Shown one piece after another: positions 8,944 through 17,966 of a stretch of DNA of 64,000 nucleotides. The translations under genes and the position numbers were made by a program. Numbering within the stretch: the stretch's first letter is position 1; each line of letters opens with the position of its first letter. Origin of the DNA: Catellatospora citrea (GTDB lineage Bacteria > Actinomycetota > Actinomycetes > Mycobacteriales > Micromonosporaceae); assembly GCF_003610235.1 (NCBI RefSeq), contig NZ_RAPR01000001.1, forward strand, positions 6,882,001 through 6,946,000, read 5' to 3'. Below the pieces are notes generated by a model. It was not told the origin of the DNA and did not search any database. It was given only the letters and a program-made list of their open reading frames with translations.

Positions 8944-9721
8944 ATCGCCCGAGGTAGGTCGTGCGGTGCTCCGGTCCGTCGGAGAGGAACGCCGCGACGG
9001 CAGCACGATGATCTTCGGTCCGCACGAGTTCGGCCGCGGTCTGGGGGAGCACCGCGTCGGCCGCCGAGACCCCGCCGTCGAGGTACGCGCGCACGATCCG
9101 CTTGGTTGCCGCGTGCGCCACGCTCGGCCCGGCGGCCAGCCGCATCGCATAGGCCGACACGGTCTCGTGGAAGTCGGCAGGCTCGAACAGCGCGTTGACG
9201 ACACCCCACTCGGCCAGCGTCGACGCACGATACTGCGCGCCGGTCATCACGAGCTCGCGGGCGCGCGCCGGGCCGGCGCGCTCGGCCAGGCGCTGGGTGC
9301 CGCCCATGGACGGGGTGAAGGCGACCTTGCGTTCGACGAGCCCGAACCTGGCCGACGCCGCCGCGACGATCAGGTCACAGGCCAGCGCGAGCTCGAACGC
9401 GGCGGTCAGTGTCAGCGAATGCGCGGCGAACACCGTCGGGCACGGCAGCGCCTCCAGCGCCTGGGTGATCTGCAGCTGCCGTGCCCAGAACGACTCCGCT
9501 TCGGCCGGGTCGGTGTCGGCGAACACCTGGACGTCGACACCTGCGCTGACGACGCGACCTTCGGCTCTGATCAGCAGTGCCCGGGGCGGATCAGCCGACA
9601 GCCGCGCGACCTCGGCCTCCCACGCGTCCCACATCGCCAGGTCGAACAGGTTCAGCGGTGGGCTGTCCATGGTGAGGACGGCCAGCGGGCCGTCGTGGGT
9701 CAGCCGGAGCGGCGAGCTCAC
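8942..9721 (-). CDS. Enoyl-CoA hydratase/isomerase (crotonase) family protein
   Basis: 259 residues with a crotonase fold. Both catalytic-glutamate positions are kept: Glu in AFELALACD and Glu in FGLVERKV; SMGGTQRL follows. The usual Gly-Gly-Gly oxyanion stretch before the first Glu is replaced by LTLTAAF, which is unusual. It starts by ATGA overlap with the ketosynthase stop and is the last gene of the ACP, KS-like, KS, crotonase operon. It probably dehydrates or isomerises an ACP- or CoA-bound acyl chain made by the neighbouring ketosynthases. Confidence 0.85.
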   Translation of the reverse strand: MSSPLRLTHDGPLAVLTMDSPPLNLFDLAMWDAWEAEVARLSADPPRALLIRAEGRVVSAGVDVQVFADTDPAEAESFWARQLQITQALEALPCPTVFAAHSLTLTAAFELALACDLIVAAASARFGLVERKVAFTPSMGGTQRLAERAGPARARELVMTGAQYRASTLAEWGVVNALFEPADFHETVSAYAMRLAAGPSVAHAATKRIVRAYLDGGVSAADAVLPQTAAELVRTEDHRAAVAAFLSDGPEHRTTYLGR

Positions 9722-10908
9722 GTCATGTTCCGGAAGATGCTGATCGCGTTGTTGCCTCCGAAACCGAACGCGTTGTTCTGCACGTACCGCAGGTGCGGCA
9801 TCGCCAGTGGGGCACCGGTGACCAGGTTCAGCTCACCGTCGACCTCTTCGCGGTCCACGGCGGTCGGCGGCACCAGCCGATGCTTCAACGTCAGGCAGGA
9901 CGCCACGGCGCCGGCCGCGCCGGCCGCGCCCATCAGGTGCCCGACCGTGCCCTTGATCGCCGTCACGGCCGCTCGCGGGTAGATCTCGGTGAAGATGCCG
10001 CCCTCGACCGTGTCGTTGGCCCGGCTGCCGGTGCCGTGCGCGAAGATCACGTCCACGTCGGCTGCGGTGATGCCGGCCTCGGCCAGCGCGCGGTGGTGGC
10101 ACGCCTCGACGCCGGCGCGGTCAGGCGCGGTGGGGTGGCCGGCGTCATTGTTGATCGCGGTCGAGAGGATCTCGGCATACGGCTGCTGCCCGGGACGCAG
10201 CGTGTCCTCGGTCTGCAGCACCAGGATGCCGGCGCCCTCGGACGGCGTCACGTAACGTCGGTTGACCGAGAACGGCAGGCACCGCGACGCACCGATCGCC
10301 TGCAGGGAACTGAACCCGATGATGTTCTTCTCCGAGTACGGATCGCAGCCGCCGACCACGGCGGTGTCGGCGACACCGCTGCGCAGCATCTCGATCGCAC
10401 AGGACACGGCGACGTTGGCCGAGGCGCAGGTGCTCTGCGTGGTGAATGCCGGCCCCCGCGCGCCGATGGTCGCCGCGACGCCTTCGGTGATCGAGAAGCT
10501 GGAGAAGCTGCCCGTCTCGGAGATGTCGCGGCGGCCGCCGGCGACGTCCTCGAGCGCATCGGCCTGTCCGTCGCTGCTGCCGATGCACACCACGGCGTTG
10601 CGTACCGTGTCGTCGCCGTGTTCCAGGCCCGCGTCGCGCAGTGCTTCCAGGGCCGCGTACTCGGCGAACAGCGAGGCGGACCGCGGCCGCGCGCGTGTCT
10701 GCTCGCTCACCTGCGCGAGCGCGAGGTCGCGGGCCTCCTGCGGCACCCGGCCGCCGAGCGCGCCCTCCTTCATGCCCGCGTACAGCGGGCTCAGTTCGGT
10801 GAACCGGTGTCGTGCCGCGCACAGGTCGTCCCAGAACGGGCCCGCGCCGGCACCGGCCGGGGAGATGATCCCCAGGCCGGTGACGAAGATTCGTGCTGAC
10901 CTACTCAC
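9718..10908 (-). CDS. Beta-ketoacyl-ACP synthase (KAS I/II type)
   Basis: 396 residues from the GTG at 10908, which has GGAGG 6 nt upstream; an earlier TTG at 10926 is less likely. The full triad is present: Cys in TQSTCASANVAV, His in FAHGTGSRANDT and His in KGTVGHLMGAAGA. This is a decarboxylating condensing enzyme that extends an acyl chain on ACP. It overlaps the preceding KS-like gene by 8 nt and the crotonase by 4 nt. With the truncated KS-like partner it may form a KS/chain-length-factor-type heterodimer. Confidence 0.92.
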   Translation of the reverse strand: MSRSARIFVTGLGIISPAGAGAGPFWDDLCAARHRFTELSPLYAGMKEGALGGRVPQEARDLALAQVSEQTRARPRSASLFAEYAALEALRDAGLEHGDDTVRNAVVCIGSSDGQADALEDVAGGRRDISETGSFSSFSITEGVAATIGARGPAFTTQSTCASANVAVSCAIEMLRSGVADTAVVGGCDPYSEKNIIGFSSLQAIGASRCLPFSVNRRYVTPSEGAGILVLQTEDTLRPGQQPYAEILSTAINNDAGHPTAPDRAGVEACHHRALAEAGITAADVDVIFAHGTGSRANDTVEGGIFTEIYPRAAVTAIKGTVGHLMGAAGAAGAVASCLTLKHRLVPPTAVDREEVDGELNLVTGAPLAMPHLRYVQNNAFGFGGNNAISIFRNMT

Positions 10909-11716
10909 CGAGACCTCCGTTGCCAACTGTGTCGAAGTTTTGCCGGGTGACGGTCAGTGCACCGCGGCGTGCGAGCGGGCCACGGCAGGTGAGCACGGAC
11001 TGCTCGCCCACGTCCAACTTCTGGATCACGTCGAGGAAATCGGCGGTGACGAAGGCGCCGTTGCGGTCGATCGACTTGTCTGATCCGATCTGTGCGCCGA
11101 GCGTCACGACCGCTTCGTGGTCGGCGGTGAAGTCGAAATCGGCGCGGAACTCGCGGCCCTTGACGAATGTCGCGTGCGTCAACCCCGACCGGCACCGCAG
11201 ACCGTTGGCTTCGCGCTTGGCGTCGAGCAGGGCTTCGGCGGAGTAGACGTCGCCGACGAGCACCTTGCTGGTCGACGAGCGGTCGGCGGCGAGCGCGTAC
11301 AGCGCCTGCCAGATCGCGATCACCGGGGTGAGCAGACCTGCGTTGAGCGTCAGGTTCCTGCCGGTGGCGCCGATGCCGATGTTCACGAACGCGGAGGCTG
11401 AGCTCGACGTGGCGTTCGGGAAGTGCTTGGCGGACAGCATCTTGCCGTCGGCCAGCGCACCGAGCTGTAGCCGGGTCAGTGCTTCGGTGTTGCCGTACTC
11501 GGTGCCGATCACCACGGTGTCGTCGGTGCGCGTCTGCGGCGCGTCGTCGTAGGTGCGGGCCAGGTACAGGCACAGGCGGGTGAAGGAGTCGCGGAACTGA
11601 TCACCGTTGGTGCCGATGACCGCGGCCAGATCCGATGGGGGCTCGGCCAGTTCGCCTGGCTCTTCCCATGGTTGCTGTCCGCATAGCGCGACCTGGCGGA
11701 GACTGAACTCGAACAC
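10901..11716 (-). CDS. Truncated ketosynthase-like protein without active-site Cys (possible KS partner)
   Basis: 271 residues from a GTG preceded by GGAG. The segment SAKHFPNATSSSASAFVNI, then G-I-G-A-T-G-R-N-L-T-L-N-A-G, matches the N-terminal ketosynthase domain around the nucleophile, but Ser/Ala stand where Cys is expected and the C-terminal half with the catalytic histidines is reduced or missing. It resembles the ketosynthase-like, N-terminal-only proteins found beside active KSs in aryl-polyene-like clusters. It is probably a structural or chain-length partner of the KS encoded by the next gene. Confidence 0.75.
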   Translation of the reverse strand: MFEFSLRQVALCGQQPWEEPGELAEPPSDLAAVIGTNGDQFRDSFTRLCLYLARTYDDAPQTRTDDTVVIGTEYGNTEALTRLQLGALADGKMLSAKHFPNATSSSASAFVNIGIGATGRNLTLNAGLLTPVIAIWQALYALAADRSSTSKVLVGDVYSAEALLDAKREANGLRCRSGLTHATFVKGREFRADFDFTADHEAVVTLGAQIGSDKSIDRNGAFVTADFLDVIQKLDVGEQSVLTCRGPLARRGALTVTRQNFDTVGNGGLGE

Positions 11717-11755
11717 GGGGCGCTCCGTTGCTTCAGGGGAGATGGGCAGGGAACC

Positions 11756-12010
11756 TTACGAGACCGGGTTCGCGACCAGTTCGCGGACGTGACGCTGCAG
11801 GTCGGCGACGGTGGCGAAATTGCCGACGGACTCCTCGTCGATGTTGATGTCGAGCTTGTTCTCCACGTGCATCACCAGGTCGATCATCGACAGCGAGTCG
11901 ATTCCCAGATCGGACCTGAGGTTCTGCTCGCCGAGGATCTCGAAGGACTCCGGCAGCTCGGCGACCTCCTTGAGGATCCCGTCAATCTTCTGCTCGAGAA
12001 CGTCGGACAT
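11756..12010 (-). CDS. Acyl carrier protein
   Basis: 84 residues with the phosphopantetheine site GIDSLSMIDL (Ser in DSL) and typical acidic helices. The start is the ATG with AGGAG about 6 nt upstream; the frame further upstream is non-coding. It is the first gene of the four-gene operon and would carry the chain built by the KS pair. Confidence 0.95.
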   Translation of the reverse strand: MSDVLEQKIDGILKEVAELPESFEILGEQNLRSDLGIDSLSMIDLVMHVENKLDINIDEESVGNFATVADLQRHVRELVANPVS

Positions 12011-12377
12011 CGCTTCTCCTTTGGAATGGGAACGTGATCTGAACTTGCGTCGAGTGTGGCACGGAAGCCTTTGCGGCACAGTAATCGGAACGTTTACCCG
12101 GGGTGGGGGAATGGTCAGTGCGATGTGTCGTCTCCGGCAATCACAGCGCGGACGTGCATGACGAAGAGGTGACCTTATCGTCCTTTTGGGTGCGGCAGGT
12201 CTGGCTCGTTTCCTCAGGTCACCGAGTACTGACGACCTGCTTGGGAATTCAAATGCCGGCCGCACTCGGCATTGGGTACGGGGAGCCGGCGGTTACGAAC
12301 ATGCCGCGCGGGATCGCACATTCCCCATTCTCGAACCTGCTGGTCCCGCTGCCGGCGAATAGATGTGAGGAGATCAG
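12011..12377. other. Divergent intergenic region between ACP and esterase genes
   Basis: About 370 bp with lower G+C than its surroundings. It must hold the promoters of the leftward ACP operon and the rightward esterase gene. A short inverted repeat (gcaggtc / gacctgc, about 12195-12241) is present, but I see no convincing gene or clear -35/-10 pair. Confidence 0.5.
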
Positions 12378-13358
12378 ATGTCGCTCGATCCGACCTACGT
12401 GATGATCCGGAATTACCGCGAGGCGACCGGATTCACGCCGCTCTACACGATGACGGTCGAGGAGGCCCGCAGCGCGGACGCCGCGACCGAGGCAGGAAGC
12501 TGGAACTGGCACGAGCACCCGGAAGAGGTCTTCGACCTGACCTTCGCCGGCCCGGCCGGCCAGGTGCCGGTCCGGGTGTACCGCCCGCAGAGCGACCAGC
12601 CGCTTCCCCTGCTGATGTACTTCAACGGCGGGGGTTTCGTCGTCGGCTCCGTGGCCACGTCGGACTCGATCTGCCGCGCGCTGTCCAGCTTCGCCCAGTG
12701 CGTGGTGGTCTCCGTGGGTTACCGGCTCGCGCCCGAGAACCCCTTCCCGGCGGCCATCGACGACTCCTACGCGGCCCTGAAGTGGGCCGCGGAGCACGCG
12801 GCCGAACTCGGCGCGGACGGTCGACGCATCGCCGTCGCCGGAGACAGCTCCGGCGGCAACGTGGCCGCGGTGATGGCGCTGAGGGCGCGGGACCACGACG
12901 GGCCGCCGCTGTCCGCCCAGGTGCTCGTCTATCCGCCGCTGCACAGCAACCTGGACTCGGACTCCATGCGCGAGCACAAGGATCCGATGTTCTTCAACGC
13001 CTACTCCAGCAAGTGGTTCTGGAGCCTCTACCTCGCCGACCCGGCCGACGGGGACTCCCCGTACGCCTCGCCGCTGTCCGCGGCAGACCACAGCCGACTT
13101 CCCGCGGCACTGATCATGACCGGTGAACTGTGCCCGGTGCGCGACGAGGGCAGGCTGTACGCCGACGCGCTCGCGCGTGCGGGTGTGCCGGCGCAGTACC
13201 ACGAGTACGAGGGCCTGCCGCACGGCTTCCTGGCCGTGTCCGCGAAGCTGCAGACCGGCCGGGACGCGCTCCGGCTGATCGCCGAGTTCCTGCAGGAGCG
13301 GTTCGACTCGGACGACGTGCGCGAGCCGGTCGCCGCGGCAGCCGGCGCGCTCAGGTAA
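12378..13358 (+). CDS. Alpha/beta hydrolase, hormone-sensitive-lipase-like esterase
   Basis: 326 residues. HSL-family marks are the oxyanion motif FNGGGFVVG, the nucleophile elbow GDSSGGN, the acid segment GELCPVRDEGRLYADAL and the histidine in YEGLPHGFL. These are soluble carboxylesterases acting on short acyl esters. It starts at the ATG after GAGGAG and is followed by a hairpin. In the cluster it may remove an acyl group or hydrolyse an intermediate; the substrate is unknown. Confidence 0.9.
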   Translation: MSLDPTYVMIRNYREATGFTPLYTMTVEEARSADAATEAGSWNWHEHPEEVFDLTFAGPAGQVPVRVYRPQSDQPLPLLMYFNGGGFVVGSVATSDSICRALSSFAQCVVVSVGYRLAPENPFPAAIDDSYAALKWAAEHAAELGADGRRIAVAGDSSGGNVAAVMALRARDHDGPPLSAQVLVYPPLHSNLDSDSMREHKDPMFFNAYSSKWFWSLYLADPADGDSPYASPLSAADHSRLPAALIMTGELCPVRDEGRLYADALARAGVPAQYHEYEGLPHGFLAVSAKLQTGRDALRLIAEFLQERFDSDDVREPVAAAAGALR

Positions 13359-13380
13359 GAGCCCTTCGTCGGAACCGCGT

Positions 13381-13412
13381 GCACCCCTGCGAACGAGACT
13401 TCGCAGGGGTGC
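13381..13412 (+). terminator. Hairpin after the esterase gene
   Basis: A perfect 13-bp stem (13381-13393 with 13400-13412) and a 6-nt loop, 22 nt after the esterase stop. No T-tract follows. Confidence 0.65.
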
Positions 13413-13561
13413 GGACCTCACCTCGGCCGGTGCACGCAGGCCGGCCACAAGGAGACGGCCCACGCACCCGACGGCCGGGCAACCGTCACATCGGTAAGCA
13501 ACCACCATCTTTATGCGGGTCCGCGCCACGGCGACAATGCCCGCAAGAATTGCGAGAAGCG

Positions 13562-14863
13562 ATGTCGCAGTCCACCGCCCTGAAAACGCCGATCGTCAAC
13601 GAAACCGCGGAGCCGCCCGAGACCGGAACGGGCACCTCGCCTGACACCAAGCCCGCGAAGAACGCGCTCGTCGCCGCTCTGCAGGACCAGACCATGCGCG
13701 GCCCGCTGTTCTGGAGCATCATCGGCCGGTCTCCGATCTACCTGGTCGCCATTGCCCTGGTCGTCGCCACCACCTCGCGAGGCTCGACCTATCTCTCCGC
13801 CGGCCTGCTGCTGGCCGGCTACACCCTCGGCGTCGCCCTCCTCGCGCCGTTCGTCGCCCGGCGCGTCGACCGGTACGGCCAGCCGTCGGTCCTGCTCATC
13901 ACCGGCATCGTCTACCCGGTGGCCCTGATCGGCTTCGTCTACGCCGCCAACGCGTCGCTGACCACGCAACTGGCGTGCGTGGTCGTCGCAGGCGCCACGA
14001 ACCCGCCGCTCAGCGGCTGCATCCGGTCCCTGTGGAGCACCTCCGGAAGCACCATGGAGCGGGTGGGCCTGTCCATCGAGGCGGTGCTGGGCGAGGTCTT
14101 CTCGATCGGCGGGCCGCTGCTGCTCAGCCTCGTGCTGTTCTGGGGCAGCGCGGACACGGCACTCATCCTCGGCGGCCTGCTCGCCGGGGTGGGGGCCATC
14201 GGCTTCGCGATGACCCGGGCGTCGCGAGCGACCCGGGCCACGAAAGCCCAGCGCGAGGCCACCGGCGAGCGCGACCCGCTCGGTGCGCTCCGCTCCCCGG
14301 GTCTGGTCCGGTTGCTGTTCGTGCTGGCCACCTGCGGCGTCGCCGCGGGTGTCTACAACGTCGCGGTGCCCGCCTTCGTCACCGCGCACGGCTCCGCCCA
14401 GGACATCGGTCTCATCTTCGGGGTATGGGGGATCGGCGGCATCATCGGCGGACTCTGGTACGGCAGCCACACCCTGCGCCAGCCGGCAGACCGGGCCTTC
14501 GCCATCGGCCTGCTCGCCATGGGCGCGTGCGCCGCGCTGGTCCTGCTCGCCTGGGACAACTGGTCGATCGCCGCGGCCCTGTTCCTGCTCGGCGCGGTGG
14601 GAGCACCCGTGACGGCGATCTCCTACCAGCTCGTCGCCCGCACCGCCCGCGCGGACTACGTCACCGAGGCCTTCACCTGGGCCATCACGGTCAGCCTCGC
14701 CGGTTCGGCGGTCGGCGCCCAGCTCGGCGGCCTCGTCATCAACGCCTCCGACACCGAGGCGACGCTGCTCGCCGTGGTCGTCATCATGGTCGCGGCCGCC
14801 GCGGGCGCATACGCCATGCAGCACCGGTTCGCCGACTCCGTCGAAGCCGAACCGGCCGCGTAG
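13562..14863 (+). CDS. MFS transporter
   Basis: 433 residues. A hydrophilic Thr/Pro-rich N-terminus of about 45 residues precedes roughly 12 hydrophobic segments with an Arg-rich cytoplasmic loop in the middle (S-R-A-T-R-A-T-K). This suits a drug/metabolite exporter of the major facilitator superfamily. The start is the ATG after a GAGAAG site; the longer frame upstream lies over the esterase gene. It is the natural candidate for exporting the product of the surrounding cluster or for self-protection. Confidence 0.88.
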   Translation: MSQSTALKTPIVNETAEPPETGTGTSPDTKPAKNALVAALQDQTMRGPLFWSIIGRSPIYLVAIALVVATTSRGSTYLSAGLLLAGYTLGVALLAPFVARRVDRYGQPSVLLITGIVYPVALIGFVYAANASLTTQLACVVVAGATNPPLSGCIRSLWSTSGSTMERVGLSIEAVLGEVFSIGGPLLLSLVLFWGSADTALILGGLLAGVGAIGFAMTRASRATRATKAQREATGERDPLGALRSPGLVRLLFVLATCGVAAGVYNVAVPAFVTAHGSAQDIGLIFGVWGIGGIIGGLWYGSHTLRQPADRAFAIGLLAMGACAALVLLAWDNWSIAAALFLLGAVGAPVTAISYQLVARTARADYVTEAFTWAITVSLAGSAVGAQLGGLVINASDTEATLLAVVVIMVAAAAGAYAMQHRFADSVEAEPAA

Positions 14864-15000
14864 ACGGCTGCGCCCCGCAAGGACCGTACTCGCCATGAAG
14901 GCGGGTGCGGTTCTTGCTCATGTGCGCCGTGTAGGTGGGCGAGAGTTGAACAGCCGGCTCAGGAGGGTGCTTCGGTTCGCTGAGCCGACGTGCGCACCTG

Positions 15001-15798
15001 TCACCGAGGTTCGATGCCGTGCTCGCGGAGAAGGCCCATCAGCCGCTGGTTCTGCTCTCGGAGATCTTGGAGCTCCGTCACCACCGCGACGACATCGACG
15101 TTTGCGGACCATCGCCTCGCCCTTGCCGTTCTTTGTGCCAGCAGTTGCTTCTCGGCTGTGCGGATCGCGCCCGCTGCCTCGTAGTCGGCGGCGTCGACAG
15201 CCGCTTCCTTCTGCTGCCGCAGTTCGCTGATCCGCGTGTCGTAGTCACGGATGTCGGCCGGCACTTCGACGGGCGATTCAGTGGCGGTATCCAGGCTGCG
15301 GGTAGGCATGCGGCATCCCCGAGAGAACTTGCCCAGCAGGACGATCTCGTCTCGGATGCGATCTGCGGTGGCGCCGAGTTCGGCGAGTGCCTGCGCAGCG
15401 GTGCTGGTGCCTTCGGCGGCGATCCCCAGCAGCAGGTGCTCGGTGCCGATCCGCTCGTCGCCGAGGCGGGCGGCTTCGTCGCTGGCCAGCCTCAACGCTC
15501 GCTGGGTAGCGGCCGTGGTGGGTATGCCGTGCTGGTGCGGCCATCCGGTCCTGCCCACGGCGGCGTCGAGACGTTCTCGCAGTGCGTCCAGGGGGATGTC
15601 GAACGAGTCCTCCAGGATCAGGGCTCCAGTGCCGATCAGGCCGGGTTCGTCGCCTTCGCGCAGCAGGGCGAGCAGGTAGTGCTCGGGGCCGATGTTCTCG
15701 TGGCCGCGGGTGCAGGCTTCCCGCCAGGCCGCCTGGGCCACCTGCCTGGCGCGGTCGGTGTATCGCCCGTGCGGGTCGGTGTCGGCGATGCGCGGCAT
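15001..15798 (-). CDS. Stand-alone Clp N-domain protein with UVR-like coiled coil
   Basis: 265 residues from an ATG preceded by AGGAG. Two Clp-N repeats occupy about residues 10-150 (ENIGPEHYLLALLREGD and ERIGTEHLLLGIAAEG are the paired motifs). A UVR-like helix pair follows (ISELRQQKEAAVDAADYEAA) and then a C-terminal coiled coil. There is no AAA+ ATPase domain. Such proteins resemble ClpC adaptors or decoys. It lies 3' of lysZ on the same strand with a 129-bp gap; a link to the cluster is not evident. Confidence 0.8.
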   Translation of the reverse strand: MPRIADTDPHGRYTDRARQVAQAAWREACTRGHENIGPEHYLLALLREGDEPGLIGTGALILEDSFDIPLDALRERLDAAVGRTGWPHQHGIPTTAATQRALRLASDEAARLGDERIGTEHLLLGIAAEGTSTAAQALAELGATADRIRDEIVLLGKFSRGCRMPTRSLDTATESPVEVPADIRDYDTRISELRQQKEAAVDAADYEAAGAIRTAEKQLLAQRTARARRWSANVDVVAVVTELQDLREQNQRLMGLLREHGIEPR

Positions 15799-15927
15799 CG
15801 TCGCGCTCCTCGGGTCGGTGTCGGACTCAGCTGTCAGTCTCGTCCTCGTCGGCAAGGTCCGGCCCAAGCACGCAACGCTGCCCGCGAACATGTTCGCGGA
15901 CAGCGTCGACGACTACGGTGGCGTCGC

Positions 15928-16800
15928 TCAGACGTGGACCTCCTGTCGGTGGGAGCTGTGGTTCGGCGGCTCCGCGCCGGAGAGGTGCACCGTCGTGCCG
16001 GCCCCCGCGAGGGCACGCCTGACCGGTTCGGAGGCGCGCCCGTCCGCGATGCGCACGGTCGCGACGCCACCGTCGAGCGCTTCGCGGGCCGCGATGAGTT
16101 TGAGTGCCATGCCACCGGTCGCGGACGGGTCAGGTGCGCCGGTGGGGGATATCTGCACCGCGGCCTGCACGCTGGTGGGGTCGTCGGGATCGGCGAGCAC
16201 GCCGGGTGCGCCGGTGAGCAGGAGCAGCTGGTCGGCGCCGAGGGCCGCGGCCAGTGCCGCCGCGGCGCGGTCGGCGTCGACGTTCACAGGGTGGCCCTGC
16301 TCGTCGACGGCCGGAGGTGAGACCACCGGCACGTAGCCGGCGCGCAGCAGAGTCCGGGGGAGTTCGGTGTCGACGTGGGCGATCCGGCCGCTGTGGTTGT
16401 CGCGGATCAACACGGTACGACCGTCGACGACGGCGCGGACCGCTGACTTCCGCCGGGCGCGGAGCATGCCGCCGTCCATGCCGGTGAGGCCGACCGCGCG
16501 CACCTGATGGCGGGACAGCTCCGCCACCAGCTTGGGCTTGACCGCGCCCGCCAGGGCCAGGACGACCACTTCGAGGGTTTCCGGGTCGGTGTGCCGGGTG
16601 GAGACGCTGTCCGGCGCGACGAGGGTGCGTTGCGGGACGCCGAGCCTGCCGGCCAGGCGTGCGATCTCGCCGGACCCGCCGTGCACGAGCAGGATCGAAT
16701 GATCCTCGTGGACGAGGCGGGCGATGTCGGCGCAGATGTCGGCGGCGTTCACGGCGGGATTGCCGCCGCATTTGACGACGATGAGCGGTTTGGTGGTCAC
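15928..16800 (-). CDS. lysZ: LysZ-type [LysW]-amino acid kinase (ArgB family)
   Basis: 290 residues from the GTG at 16800, with CGGAGA 6 nt upstream. It is an amino acid kinase fold with the K-C-G-G-N phosphate-binding start and the VHGGSGEI motif. The stretch GLTGMDGGML...RRKSAVRAV matches LysZ rather than ordinary ArgB. LysZ phosphorylates the free side-chain carboxylate of the amino acid held on LysW. It follows lysY by 20 bp in the same operon. Arginine biosynthesis is unlikely because no argJ, argD or argF genes are near and both kinase and reductase look LysW-specific. Confidence 0.9.
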   Translation of the reverse strand: MTTKPLIVVKCGGNPAVNAADICADIARLVHEDHSILLVHGGSGEIARLAGRLGVPQRTLVAPDSVSTRHTDPETLEVVVLALAGAVKPKLVAELSRHQVRAVGLTGMDGGMLRARRKSAVRAVVDGRTVLIRDNHSGRIAHVDTELPRTLLRAGYVPVVSPPAVDEQGHPVNVDADRAAAALAAALGADQLLLLTGAPGVLADPDDPTSVQAAVQISPTGAPDPSATGGMALKLIAAREALDGGVATVRIADGRASEPVRRALAGAGTTVHLSGAEPPNHSSHRQEVHV

Positions 16801-16820
16801 GGTATCTCCGGTCGGCGGGT

Positions 16821-17852
16821 TCACAGGGGGTGCAGGCCGGGGAAGGTCAGCCCGAGGGTCTCGGGTAGGCCCATGCGGATGTTGAAGCACTGCAGGGCGT
16901 TGCCGGCGCCACCCTTGACGAGGTTGTCCAGGGCTCCGATGACGGTCAGGCGACCGGTGTCCGCGTCGAGGGCGTAGCCGACGTCGCAGAAGTTCGACCC
17001 CAGCAGGATCTTCGGTTCGGGGTAGCGGAAGATGCCGCGCTGGTGTGCCACGACGCGCACGAACGGCTCCTTGGCGTACTGCTCACGGAACGCCCGGCGC
17101 ACCGTGCGTTCGTCCACGCCGGGGCGCAGGGTGGCGTGACCGATGGTCTGGACTCCGCGGACCGCTTCGACCCCCGTGGCGGTCATCGCGGCCGGCAGTC
17201 CCAGGTGCCGGGAGATCTCGGCTTCGTGCCGGTGCCGGGTCGGCGCGAACACGCGCATGGCGCCGCTGCGTTCGGCGTGCAGGTTGGCCGGGCCGGCGGT
17301 GGCACCCGAGCCGCTGGAACCGGTCCGGGCGTCGAACTGGGCGCCCTGCTGCAGATCGATGAGATCGTGCGCCACCAGCGGGTACAGGGCGAGCACGCCG
17401 GCGGTGGCCATGCACCCGGGAACGCTGATCAGGTCCGCGGCACGCAGGCGCTCGCGGTACAGCTCGGGCAGGCCCGGCACGAAGTCGGCCAGCAGCTGCG
17501 GGGCCAGATGCTCCTCGCCGTAGTAGCGCTGGAAGACCTCGGTGTCATCGAGCCGGAAGTCCCCGGTCATGTCGACGACGAGCTTGGACCGCTGGATCCA
17601 GTGATCCATCTGGGTCATCGCCACCCGGTGCGGCAGCGCCAGGAACACCGCGTCGCACTCGCCGACCGCTTCGGCCGCGCAGAACGACAGGTCGGTGACC
17701 GACCGCAGATTCGGATGCACACCGTCGATCCGCTTGCCCGCGAAACGCGACGAGACCGCGCCCGCCACCTCGATCTCGGGATGTCCCAGCAGCAGCCGCA
17801 GCAGCTCGCCGCCGATGTAACCGCCCGCGCCGACAACCGTCACCCGCAGCAT
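16821..17852 (-). CDS. lysY: LysY-type [LysW]-phosphate reductase (ArgC family)
   Basis: 343 residues starting MLRVTVVGAGGYIGGELLR; an in-frame GTG at 17885 would add 11 residues. The NADP-binding glycine motif, the catalytic cysteine in SVPGCMATAG, RHRHEAEI with the proton-relay histidine, and the C-terminal LPETLGLTFPGLHPL are as in LysY. It reduces the acyl phosphate made by LysZ to the LysW-bound semialdehyde. That aldehyde is the expected acceptor for the transketolase pair at 1051-2858, although the genes are 14 kb apart. Confidence 0.92.
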   Translation of the reverse strand: MLRVTVVGAGGYIGGELLRLLLGHPEIEVAGAVSSRFAGKRIDGVHPNLRSVTDLSFCAAEAVGECDAVFLALPHRVAMTQMDHWIQRSKLVVDMTGDFRLDDTEVFQRYYGEEHLAPQLLADFVPGLPELYRERLRAADLISVPGCMATAGVLALYPLVAHDLIDLQQGAQFDARTGSSGSGATAGPANLHAERSGAMRVFAPTRHRHEAEISRHLGLPAAMTATGVEAVRGVQTIGHATLRPGVDERTVRRAFREQYAKEPFVRVVAHQRGIFRYPEPKILLGSNFCDVGYALDADTGRLTVIGALDNLVKGGAGNALQCFNIRMGLPETLGLTFPGLHPL

Positions 17853-17966
17853 GAGCCCATCCTTCCCATCGACACACTGCGACACGTCACGTGGTCACCC
17901 TCCAGTCCGAACCGATCAACACACGAAAAGAAGCTCATATCCTTCAGAAAGCCCTGGTAGACGCCG

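Noticed and set aside
15928..17852. argB/argC of arginine biosynthesis
   Set aside because: The kinase and reductase match LysZ/LysY motifs better, no other arg genes are adjacent, and a lysW gene is in the same window.
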